A stretch of DNA of 12,580 bases, from assembly GCA_017536845.1 (NCBI GenBank), contig JAFWCP010000187.1, positions 1 to 12,580 on the forward strand, read 5' to 3'. The notes under the pieces were generated by a model that was not told the DNA's origin, made no database searches, and saw only the letters and a program-made list of their open reading frames with translations. The stretch comes from Solobacterium sp. (GTDB taxonomy: Bacteria > Bacillota_I > Bacilli_A > Erysipelotrichales > Erysipelotrichaceae). Of this stretch, positions 6,979 to 12,580 are shown piece by piece (position 1 is the first letter of the stretch; each line of letters starts with the position of its first letter). The translations under genes and the position numbers were made by a program.

Positions 6979-7332
6979 TCACGTGCTTTCCGGAATACGC
7001 AGAATCTGAAGAATGCTTTCCGGTTTCATGGGCAGACCGGATATCAGGTATGCCAGTCCTTCCGTGTTGATCTCCCAGACTTCATCCGGTTCTCTTGGCC
7101 ATTTCAGTCTGAGTGCATCAAAGCGGACCCATCGCATTTCAGTAGTATCGTCCGTCACATAGACCGCCTTGATCTTATTGCTTCTTCTGCCGCAGAAAAG
7201 AAACAGATTTGTCATGTCAGGCATCAGACCATATCGATATTGCACAAGACTGCACAGTTTATCGGCACCCTGCCGCAGATCTATATACCCGGTTATCAAA
7301 TACACCTTTCTGTCTTCCGGCAGCAGTTCCAT
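6979..7332 (-). CDS. tnpB: IS66 Orf2 family protein TnpB
   Basis: This is a 117-aa protein from ATG 7332 with a perfect AGGAGG at 7342-7347, 9 nt upstream. The line-up is typical of TnpB: RKVYLITGYIDLRQGADKLC (8-27, compare V-L--G-TDMRKG-DGL), then NLFLFCGRRSNKIKAVYV (42-59, compare LFVFRGRRGDLIKVL) and RWVRFDALRLKWPRE (67-81). TnpB is required for IS66 transposition together with TnpC, but its biochemical role is not settled. The length is normal. What is odd is the strand: it lies on the opposite strand from the transposase and reads inward from the right end of the element. It therefore needs its own promoter or external transcription, for example from the pyruvate kinase promoter at 7986-8014. 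Confidence 0.92.
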   Translation of the reverse strand: MELLPEDRKVYLITGYIDLRQGADKLCSLVQYRYGLMPDMTNLFLFCGRRSNKIKAVYVTDDTTEMRWVRFDALRLKWPREPDEVWEINTEGLAYLISGLPMKPESILQILRIPEST

Positions 7333-7334
7333 AT

Positions 7335-7351
7335 GTCCAGGCCTCCTGCAC
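7335..7351 (-). promoter_or_regulatory. Small hairpin over the tnpB ribosome binding site
   Basis: In the minus transcript GTGCAGG, loop AGG and CCTGGAC can fold with six base pairs and one G-G mismatch. The fold encloses the AGGAGG ribosome site. Such folding would lower tnpB translation from long read-through transcripts. Confidence 0.35.
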
Positions 7352-7389
7352 CTATTCTCTCACAGTTGCCTGTTTGTTGTCTTCGTTAT

Positions 7390-7414
7390 CCTTCAGGGAT
7401 TATTAGACTGGTAC
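7390..7414 (-). repeat. Right terminal inverted repeat of the IS66-like element
   Basis: This is the exact 25-bp reverse complement of 3925-3949. The inserted GTACCAGTCTAA supplies three codons (Val-Pro-Val) and a TAA stop to the interrupted pyruvate kinase reading frame. Confidence 0.92.
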
Positions 7415-7957
7415 CTTGATGCCGAACAGCAGGTCGCTGCGGTCCTGTTCGCTCATGTATTCCTGGCGCATGACCTTGCCCGGGAAGGACATGGACTTGC
7501 GGTCGGAAAGGACGCCGCCGGTAATGACCTTGCAGTGCAGTTCAGTGCCGTCGATTTCCCTGACTTCGAAAATCACCAGGCCGTTGTTGACAAGGATTGT
7601 ATCACCGACGGAAAGGTCATCTGCCAGGCCGGCATAGCTGACCGAAACGATGCTGTCATCACCGACTACATTTCTTGTTGTAAAGGTGAAGTCATCGCCG
7701 TCCTTGAGGGTGATCTTCCCGTCACGGAATGTCTTGATGCGGTACTCAGGACCCTTGGTATCCAGCATGATGGCAATGGGAAGGTTGAGTTCTTCACGGA
7801 CAGCCTTGATCATGTCGATCTTCTTCTGGTGTTCCTCGTGGGTGCCGTGGGAGAAGTTCAGACGGGCAACGTTCAGGCCCTCCAGGCACATTTTTCTGAA
7901 GACTTCCGGACTCTCACTGGCCGGACCGATGGTGCAGATGATTTTTGTTTTTCTCAT
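7403..7957 (-). pseudogene. pyk: Pyruvate kinase, N-terminal fragment truncated by the IS66-like element
   Basis: The start is ATG 7957, with AGGAG (7964-7968) 6 nt upstream; this agrees with the usual N-terminus MRKTKIICTIGPAS. Also visible are GLNVARLNFSHG (28-39, substrate- and ATP-site Arg and Asn), MLDTKGPEYR (63-72, metal/substrate region), and the B domain with VGDTILVNNG and GGVLSDRKSMSFPG. The native frame ends with SDLLFGIK at 7415, 181 codons in. It then runs into the inverted repeat, adding VPV and a stop. Pyruvate kinases have about 470-590 residues. The missing part contains the catalytic Lys, the second metal ligands (Glu and Asp) and the allosteric C-domain, so the product cannot be active. 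The remainder of the gene is not present left of the element. The cell presumably has another pyruvate kinase or uses pyruvate phosphate dikinase. Confidence 0.9.
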
Positions 7958-7985
7958 ACGTTTCTCCTGTAGTTTTCCTTTATTC

Positions 7986-8014
7986 ATTATATTTGCAGAG
8001 AACCGGTCGTGCAA
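7986..8014 (-). promoter_or_regulatory. Promoter of the pyruvate kinase gene
   Basis: On the minus strand TTGCAC (8009-8014) and TATAAT (7986-7991) are exactly 17 nt apart. The start near 7979 gives a leader of about 22 nt to ATG 7957. CCGGT/ACCGG copies at 8003-8007 and 8021-8025 flank the -35 box and might be an operator. The gene it serves is broken, so it now drives transcription into the insertion sequence. Confidence 0.65.
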
Positions 8015-8082
8015 CGTTTCACCGGCCTGCTTGATGACAGATTATGACGTTTGACGAAGATTTCGGAATCACTTTTTTTTAT

Positions 8083-8667
8083 TCACGGCAGCCAGGTCAC
8101 GGGATTGCCGGGAAGCGGCTTTTCCTGCCTGATGGGCCCGTTTTCACCATAGCCAAGAATGACGGATCCGGTGACGGTTTCCTCTTCTTTCATCCCGATG
8201 CCTTCCAGATACGCCCTGAGGGCAGGATGGTCGCTCAGCCAGTGCAGCTGGTTGATATAGCAGGCACCAAGGTCCAGGGCATTGGCTCCGATGAGCATGT
8301 TTTCAATGACGCAGGCACTGTCTGCCATGGCATTGCCGTAATCCTTCTGATGGCAGACAATGACAAGCACCGGGGCATTGTAATCATAGCGGTATCCGCC
8401 TTTTCGGGCGGCCTGGACAGAACGTTTCAGCGAAATATACATATCCTCTTTCACTTCCATCTCCGCAAAGGCGTTCGCAACGATTCCGGCCAGGTCATCA
8501 AGGATCCTGCGGTCGGTGACCACGATCAGGTGCGTCTTCTGGGCATTCGAACCGCTCGGTGCGTGCCGGCCAGCCGCAATGACTTTTTCCAGCAGTTCCC
8601 TTTCCGGAACCTCCGGTTTCATTCTTCTTGTGCTCCTTCTTGTCAGGATGGCTTCCATTGCTTCCAT
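8083..8667 (-). CDS. Nitroreductase-family FMN oxidoreductase
   Basis: This 194-aa protein starts at ATG 8667, chosen because AAAGGAG (8674-8680) lies 6 nt upstream; an alternative ATG at 8685 has only a weak site. The N-terminus MEAMEAILTRRSTRRMKPE carries the Arg-Arg-Ser-x-Arg FMN-phosphate motif, followed by GRHAPSGSNAQKTHLIVV (33-50), typical of nitroreductases. The C-terminus has GSVILGYGENGPIRQEKP. Members are homodimeric cytosolic NAD(P)H:FMN enzymes that reduce nitroaromatics, quinones or flavin; the natural substrate is unknown. The length is ordinary. The pyruvate kinase fragment follows 125 nt downstream with its own promoter, so the two are probably separate units. The next gene upstream is divergent, leaving a 228-nt shared control region. 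Confidence 0.88.
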   Translation of the reverse strand: MEAMEAILTRRSTRRMKPEVPERELLEKVIAAGRHAPSGSNAQKTHLIVVTDRRILDDLAGIVANAFAEMEVKEDMYISLKRSVQAARKGGYRYDYNAPVLVIVCHQKDYGNAMADSACVIENMLIGANALDLGACYINQLHWLSDHPALRAYLEGIGMKEEETVTGSVILGYGENGPIRQEKPLPGNPVTWLP

Positions 8668-8895
8668 GTCTTTCTCCTTTGGCATCTCTCGATCATGGAT
8701 CAGGCTGCCTGCCGCAGCAGCGATGTCTCCTGCTTTTCATGAAAACAAAGATGCTTTTTTTCATAATAACTCATACTTTTGTCTTTTGTTCACATATGTT
8801 ATGACATGCATTCCTTCCCATGGATGGTACAATACAGCCTATATGCAGTACAGCCTGACCATGTGTCGTTCATGGCTGTACGGAAAGGATACACG

Positions 8896-10545
8896 ATGAA
8901 GAAGCACGCATTGCAGCTCTCCCTCTTATGTTCCATGACCCTCTGCTGCCTTCTCCCGGTTTCCGCAAAGTCCGGATACTGGGTCGGAAACTACTGGTAT
9001 GAAGACGGCGTCAGACAGGGGACCTACGACGATCCCGCAGCGGTCAAGGGTTATGACGAAGAAAGCGATACCTGGATTGTCAGAGGCCGGGAAATCTTTG
9101 ACCCGGAATCTGAATGCTGGTACTGGCTGGATGCCAGGTACAACGGCGCCAGGGCGGTGAATAAAGAGGTCTGGATGCCATATATATACCAGGGCGACGA
9201 CCATACCGAAGGCAAGTGGGTCAGATACGATATGGACGGCCGCATGATCAAAGGCTGGTACAAACGCGGGGCATCCACATATTACTATGACCCGTACACC
9301 GGCGCCATGGCCAAAGGCAAGGTTGTCATTGACGATTTCACCTACCATTTTGACGATGTCACCGGCAAACTGAATACCGACGGCTGGCGGATCATTGACG
9401 GACAGTACTTCTGGTATGAAAACGGCATCAGACAGGGAACGGCCGAGGATCCCAAAGGCGTCTTCTTTGACGGCACCAACCGCGGAAGGGAAATCTTTGA
9501 CCCCGACACGGATGCCTGGTACTGGCTGGATGCGGATGCCGACGGCGCCAAGGCCACCGACAAGGATGTCTTTATCCCCTATACCTTCCAGAACGTCCCC
9601 GGCCCGGGCAAATGGGTCAGGTATGATATGGACGGCCTGATGGTCAAGGGATGGAACAGGTTCAATTACTTCCTGCCGACGACCGGCGCCATGGTCAAAG
9701 GCGAGATCTTTGCGGACGGGGAATACTACCTGCTGGATGATGTCACCGGCAACCTGATCATGACCGGCATTCCCGAGCATTTCGAGCGGATGCATGACCT
9801 GATGCAGAGCCTGGATGATGTCGTCGACGCGATGGAAATCAGCCTGATCCACGCCGATGAGATTTCCCGGGAATTACTGGAGATGCTGAAGGAAGAAACC
9901 GAATCGTTCTATGAAGAGAACTACTCTTTGAGCTATGTTATGCTGGATATTGAAACCGGCAAGGGCATCTGTTCCAATCTGGATGAACTGATCTATTCCG
10001 CCAGCACGGTCAAAGGGCCCTACCTGGCTTCGGCTGCTGCCCTGGTTCCCGGCTCCCTGGATGAGTATTACTATGAGATGCAGATGGCGCTGGAGATGTC
10101 ATCCAACCTGGCGTATGGCTTCCTGCGGGGAACGTTATCCGAAGCGCCTTACCTCAGGATGATGCAGCTGTGCGGCCTGAGCAGGCTGATCTATGATGTC
10201 CGGGACAATTATTACCAGCACTACTCCGCCAGAGAACTGGCAAAGCTGTGGCTGTACACGGACGAATTCATGGACTGCTCAAAAACCGGGGAGAAATTCG
10301 GTTCCCTGCTGGAAAACCCGAATCTTGGCGTCATCCACCACTGGCTTCCTTATCGGACAAGGACCAAAGCCGGCTGGATTGCCGAGGGTGACGACTTTGA
10401 TGCCACCGGCGATGCCGGCATTGTCTATGCCGACAGCGGCCGTTACCTGCTTGTGATCCTGTCCGACGTACCGGGAGATTTCAACCGGCTTGCGGACCTC
10501 TGCCTTCTGCTGGATGAAATCCATACCGACCTTGTTTTACAATAA
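8896..10545 (+). CDS. Secreted beta-lactamase-fold serine hydrolase with two tandem wall-binding-like repeat units
   Basis: The start is ATG 8896 (AAAGGA 8884-8889, 6-nt spacing), because the signal peptide MKKHALQLSLLCSMTLCCLL begins there; cleavage is likely after PVSA (24). The mature protein has two copies of a roughly 135-residue aromatic/Gly unit (about 28-160 and 165-290). Each contains GVRQGT or GIRQGT, RGREIFDP, WYWLDA, then GKWVRYDMDG and KGW, resembling choline-binding-like or glucan-binding-like cell-wall repeats. After a helical linker (about 295-345) comes a class A beta-lactamase/DD-peptidase-like domain. It has S370-T-V-K373 (Ser-x-x-Lys), S402-S-N404 in the Ser-x-Asn place, and K491-A-G493 in the Lys-Thr-Gly place, followed by DAGIVY. 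It probably acts on peptidoglycan or a surface ester or amide; it need not be a beta-lactamase. No LPxTG or C-terminal anchor is seen, so the repeats may hold it to the wall. Confidence 0.85.
   Translation: MKKHALQLSLLCSMTLCCLLPVSAKSGYWVGNYWYEDGVRQGTYDDPAAVKGYDEESDTWIVRGREIFDPESECWYWLDARYNGARAVNKEVWMPYIYQGDDHTEGKWVRYDMDGRMIKGWYKRGASTYYYDPYTGAMAKGKVVIDDFTYHFDDVTGKLNTDGWRIIDGQYFWYENGIRQGTAEDPKGVFFDGTNRGREIFDPDTDAWYWLDADADGAKATDKDVFIPYTFQNVPGPGKWVRYDMDGLMVKGWNRFNYFLPTTGAMVKGEIFADGEYYLLDDVTGNLIMTGIPEHFERMHDLMQSLDDVVDAMEISLIHADEISRELLEMLKEETESFYEENYSLSYVMLDIETGKGICSNLDELIYSASTVKGPYLASAAALVPGSLDEYYYEMQMALEMSSNLAYGFLRGTLSEAPYLRMMQLCGLSRLIYDVRDNYYQHYSARELAKLWLYTDEFMDCSKTGEKFGSLLENPNLGVIHHWLPYRTRTKAGWIAEGDDFDATGDAGIVYADSGRYLLVILSDVPGDFNRLADLCLLLDEIHTDLVLQ
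8977..9765 (+). repeat. Internal tandem repeat, two units of about 400-417 bp
   Basis: TCAGACAGGG occurs at 9011 and 9428 (period 417) and GAAATCTTTG at 9091 and 9490 (period 399). A GTACTGGCTGGATGC block follows each GAAATCTTTG. The differing periods show small insertions or deletions since duplication. The repeat encodes the two wall-binding-like units. Confidence 0.75.
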
Positions 10546-10560
10546 CCATTCTCATAAGCG

Positions 10561-10588
10561 GGCAGGACATTGTGTCCTGCCTTTTCTG
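10561..10588 (+). terminator. Intrinsic terminator of the serine hydrolase gene
   Basis: GGCAGGACA (10561-10569), loop TTG and TGTCCTGCC (10573-10581) form a perfect 9-bp stem followed by TTTTCTG, 15 nt after the stop codon. Confidence 0.8.
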
Positions 10589-10599
10589 ATCTGAAACGC

Positions 10600-10639
10600 A
10601 AAAAGCGGCTGACACTGACATCCGGGGTGCTGCCGCTTT
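10600..10639 (-). terminator. Intrinsic terminator of the GH32 gene
   Basis: On the minus strand AAAGCGGC (10632-10639) pairs with GCCGCTTT (10602-10609), followed by TTGCG, so the 3' edge reads GCCGCTTTTTG. The 22-nt loop could fold further. It lies 43 nt past the GH32 stop codon. The plus-strand and minus-strand terminators stand back to back in the convergent gap. Confidence 0.55.
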
Positions 10640-10681
10640 CTGCGCATCCATATTTCAAAAGGAGTTTCTCTTCGAAATAGC

Positions 10682-12151
10682 TTAATTATGAATGAAATCG
10701 GCTTTCTTTACGCTGAAACGCACTTCCCCATCGGTATGGAAACTGATCCCGTCAGCTTCCTGGTCTGTATAGAGGGTATGCGTCATGGTCTGTAAGCCGT
10801 CGTTGATGAATACCTCAGCACTGAAACGGTCCAGTATGATGCGGAGTCTGATCTTTCCGTTGTTGTTATCTACAGGTGCCTTACGGACATTGGTGACTGC
10901 CCGCCTGGTGCCGCAGTATGTGCGGTCATACGTCAGGGTAGATTTTCTCGGGTCAAAAATCAGTGAAGAATGGTACTTCTCATTTTCCGCGAAACGGATT
11001 TCAAACGATTCACAGTCCGCCTTTTCGACATCTACGGTCATATCGATCATTCTGCCCTTGATGCCGTCAAGAACGGTCACACCGCTGCATACGACATCTT
11101 CATAGGAGATTTCATTTTCAAGACAGTTCTGCAGTTCTCTGACCGGTGTCTGAACGAGCCTGCCGTCCTTGAAGGACAGTTCACGGGGCAGGACGGTCTG
11201 GCCGAACCACTTCTCACCTTCGGTGCTGTGGACGACGGTGTCCCAGTTCTGCATCCATGCCGTCATGACCCTTCGGCCGTCCGGTGTTTCCATTGTCTGG
11301 GTGGCGTAGAAGTCAAGGCCGCAGTCAACAACCTGGTTTGTCTCTTCAATGAAATGGCCGTCTTCCACCCTGCCGGTCAGGATGATCGTATTGTTGCCGA
11401 CAAAGTACTTATCATTCTGCAGCATGTCCATCGGGCTGAAAAGCAGGCACTTCCTGCCTTCCAGTTCGAAGAAGTCAGGACATTCCCACATCAGGCCGTA
11501 ATCGCCGTTGTTCTCTAATAAAATGCTGCCGAATTTCCAGCTGAATCCGTCTTCACTGGTGAAACGGAGCAGCCTGCCGAGTCTTGTCTTTCCGTTGCGG
11601 TTTGTCACAACACATGCATAGGTACCGTCTTTTTCCCGCCAGATCTTCGGATCACGGAAATCATACGGATCGGATCCTTCGGGAAGGTCTGCAGGTGTAA
11701 GCACCGGGTTGCAGTCCGGCTTCTCATAGTTCAGGCCGTCACCGACTGCCAGACACTGCCTCTGCGCATACTCATCTTTTTCAGTATCCGTTCTCTTGGT
11801 TACGCCTGTATACAGCAGAAGCTGGCGGCCGTCATCCAGTTCAATCGCACTGCCGGAGAAACAGCCGTCAATGTCTGCCGGGATATCAGGCGCAAGCGCT
11901 GCCGGCAGATGTTCCCAATGGAGAAGGTCGGTACTTACCGCGTGGCCCCAGTGCATCGGCCCCCACTTTTTGGAATACGGATGATACTGATAGAACAGAT
12001 GATACTTCCCGTTATAGAAAGAGAATCCGTTCGGGTCATTCATCCAGCCGATCAGCGGCGTCAGGTGCAGCAGAGGTCTGTCTTCCGGCGCAATGGGCCT
12101 TCCTCGTTCTTCCTCATATCTGCGGGCTTTTAATAATGCCTGGCTTAACAT
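10682..12151 (-). CDS. GH32 family beta-fructofuranosidase (sucrose-6-phosphate hydrolase/fructosidase type)
   Basis: This 489-aa protein starts at ATG 12151 behind AAAGGA with 9-nt spacing. The family motifs are all present: WMNDPNG (36-42, nucleophile D39), FSGSA (98-102), FRDP (165-168, transition-state Asp D167) and WECPD (222-226, acid/base E223). A beta-sandwich C-domain follows from about 340. There is no signal peptide, so it acts in the cytosol on sucrose, sucrose 6-phosphate or short fructo-oligosaccharides brought in by a transporter. An ABC solute-binding protein, rather than a PTS gene, lies directly upstream on the same strand, 84 nt away; that favours an unphosphorylated oligosaccharide substrate. 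Length and residues are those of a functional enzyme. Which fructan it prefers cannot be read from the sequence. Confidence 0.93.
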   Translation of the reverse strand: MLSQALLKARRYEEERGRPIAPEDRPLLHLTPLIGWMNDPNGFSFYNGKYHLFYQYHPYSKKWGPMHWGHAVSTDLLHWEHLPAALAPDIPADIDGCFSGSAIELDDGRQLLLYTGVTKRTDTEKDEYAQRQCLAVGDGLNYEKPDCNPVLTPADLPEGSDPYDFRDPKIWREKDGTYACVVTNRNGKTRLGRLLRFTSEDGFSWKFGSILLENNGDYGLMWECPDFFELEGRKCLLFSPMDMLQNDKYFVGNNTIILTGRVEDGHFIEETNQVVDCGLDFYATQTMETPDGRRVMTAWMQNWDTVVHSTEGEKWFGQTVLPRELSFKDGRLVQTPVRELQNCLENEISYEDVVCSGVTVLDGIKGRMIDMTVDVEKADCESFEIRFAENEKYHSSLIFDPRKSTLTYDRTYCGTRRAVTNVRKAPVDNNNGKIRLRIILDRFSAEVFINDGLQTMTHTLYTDQEADGISFHTDGEVRFSVKKADFIHN

Positions 12152-12183
12152 ATGTACAATTCCTTTCTAGTGCCTTTTTTAAT

Positions 12184-12219
12184 ATCAGGGATATCCACCA
12201 TGCGGCGGATATCCCTGAT
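12184..12219 (-). promoter_or_regulatory. Long intercistronic hairpin between the solute-binding protein and GH32 genes
   Basis: ATCAGGGATATCC (12184-12196) and GGATATCCCTGAT (12207-12219) form a perfect 13-bp stem with a 10-nt loop that can itself pair as CC/GG. On the minus strand it is followed by ATTAAAAAAGG, not by a T-run. It is therefore more likely an mRNA-stabilising or partial-stop stem that keeps the binding-protein message abundant than a full terminator. Confidence 0.55.
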
Positions 12220-12235
12220 GTCTGTTCTGGTTTAA

Positions 12236-12580
12236 TTATTTGTAGTATTCGTCGACGTACTTCTGATAGATGCCGAGGAGCTTTTCAAGACCATAAGCCT
12301 TGAGGTCGTCCTGGAGCTTGTTCCAGTCAGCATCTGTGAAGCCGTTCATGACCCAGTCAGCCTTTGCAGCATTGATGCACTTTGTGATGTCTGTCTGCAG
12401 GTTGGAGACTTCCTTTGTATCTTCTGTTGTCATGAAGACATTCGGGATGACATACTTGGTGTGCATGTCAGGTGTGTAGATGTCCTTGATCCAGTTCAGA
12501 CGATACTGAGCATCGTCAGGGCATGTAACGTAGACATCATAGTAGGAGTCGAGAATTGCCAGCGGGCCGCCGACACATTC
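12236..12580 (-). CDS. ABC transporter extracellular solute-binding protein (family 1), C-terminal part
   Basis: The last 114 residues and the stop codon are in the window; the start lies beyond the right edge. The tail has the shape usual for sugar-binding lipoproteins of the family 1/LplA type: MTTEDTKEVSNLQTDITKCI, then AKADWVMNGFTDADWNKLQD and GLEKLLGIYQKYVDEYYK at the end. These match the common pattern of an L-TDI helix, the A-F--G--D--WD segment, and a final IYQ-A-D-YY. The protein would capture an oligosaccharide outside the membrane for an ABC permease. Given the GH32 enzyme next door, the ligand may be sucrose, kestose or another fructo-oligosaccharide; that is inference from context. 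The permease genes are presumably further upstream. Confidence 0.85.
   Translation of the reverse strand, partial: ECVGGPLAILDSYYDVYVTCPDDAQYRLNWIKDIYTPDMHTKYVIPNVFMTTEDTKEVSNLQTDITKCINAAKADWVMNGFTDADWNKLQDDLKAYGLEKLLGIYQKYVDEYYK

Larger units (their letters stand above)
3925..7414. mobile_element. IS66-like insertion sequence, complete, 3490 bp, with inverted tnpB
   Basis: The limits are set by a perfect 25-bp terminal inverted repeat at 3925-3949 and 7390-7414. Within these lie, in order: a terminator-like hairpin, a promoter with a bracketing inverted repeat, a 117-aa ORF (plus), the DDE transposase (plus) and tnpB (minus). The ends begin GTA, as in classical IS66 elements, and the transposase and TnpB belong to the IS66 families. 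IS66 elements usually make 8-bp target duplications. The 8 bases outside the left end (TAAGAAAT) and the right end (CTTGATGC) differ, so no duplication is present. The right end sits inside a pyruvate kinase gene. Canonical IS66 carries tnpA-tnpB-tnpC in one direction; here tnpB opposes the transposase and no TnpA-like helix-turn-helix ORF is seen. Confidence 0.88.

Noticed and set aside
3032..7414. A new defence system formed by the Rpn-family nuclease and neighbouring IS genes
   Set aside because: The nuclease lies outside the inverted repeat, on its own, and the other genes are IS66 transposition genes; there is no evidence that they work together.
3917..7422. 8-bp target duplication expected for IS66
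   Set aside because: The outer flanks are TAAGAAAT on the left and CTTGATGC on the right; they do not match, so no duplication is claimed.
7169..7972. Plus-strand open frame of 267 codons
   Set aside because: It runs antisense to tnpB and the pyruvate kinase fragment and crosses the IS end; both minus-strand products are recognisable.
8779..8895. Upstream extension of the serine hydrolase to an ATG at 8779
   Set aside because: The signal peptide and a good ribosome site place the start at 8896; the extension would bury the signal peptide.
8926..9852. Minus-strand open frame of 308 codons
   Set aside because: It is the complement of the repeat-rich part of the serine hydrolase; its apparent internal repeats mirror those of the real gene.
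1..12580. CRISPR array, tRNA or rRNA genes, phage genes
   Set aside because: No regularly spaced short repeats, cloverleaf-like sequence, rRNA segments or phage structural proteins were seen.

Overview
The window looks like a chromosomal segment of a low-to-mid-GC Bacillota, most plausibly a gut-associated Erysipelotrichales or Lachnospiraceae relative. This rests on AGGAGG-type ribosome binding sites, sigma-A-like promoters, the style of the surface protein repeats, and a solute-binding protein/GH32 sugar cluster. The taxonomic call is an inference from gene style, not a measured match.

Layout from left to right. (1) Positions 1-1523, minus strand: a membrane-anchored sensor phosphatase of the SpoIIE/RsbU (PP2C) type whose C-terminus runs off the window. 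(2) 1524-1969: an intergenic stretch with at most gene debris. (3) 1970-2677, minus: a B3/B4 tRNA-binding-domain protein. (4) 3032-3844, minus: a divergent Rpn-family (transposase_31, PD-(D/E)XK) nuclease, followed in frame, after one TGA, by a further open stretch. (5) 3925-7414: a complete IS66-like insertion sequence, 3490 bp, bounded by perfect 25-bp inverted repeats that begin GTA. It carries a 117-aa coiled-coil ORF and a large DDE transposase (TnpC type) on the plus strand. Its TnpB (IS66 Orf2) gene is on the minus strand, converging on the transposase. (6) 7415-7957, minus: the first 181 codons of a pyruvate kinase, cut off exactly at the right end of the insertion sequence; the rest of the gene is not on the other side of the element. 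(7) 8083-8667, minus: a nitroreductase-family protein upstream of the pyruvate kinase fragment. (8) 8896-10545, plus: a secreted protein with two tandem aromatic/glycine-rich wall-binding-like repeat units fused to a beta-lactamase-fold serine hydrolase. (9) 10682-12151, minus: a GH32 sucrose/fructan hydrolase. (10) 12236-12580, minus: the C-terminus of an ABC-transporter solute-binding protein just upstream of it.

The GH32 enzyme and the solute-binding protein probably form the end of a sucrose or fructo-oligosaccharide uptake operon. The most striking region is the insertion sequence. Its tnpB is inverted, it has no recognisable tnpA, and it has a promoter bracketed by an inverted repeat. 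A terminator-like hairpin lies just inside its left end, and the tnpB ribosome binding site can fold into a hairpin. It terminates a pyruvate kinase gene whose own strong promoter now points into tnpB. The missing 8-bp target duplication and the missing 3' half of pyk indicate a rearrangement after insertion.
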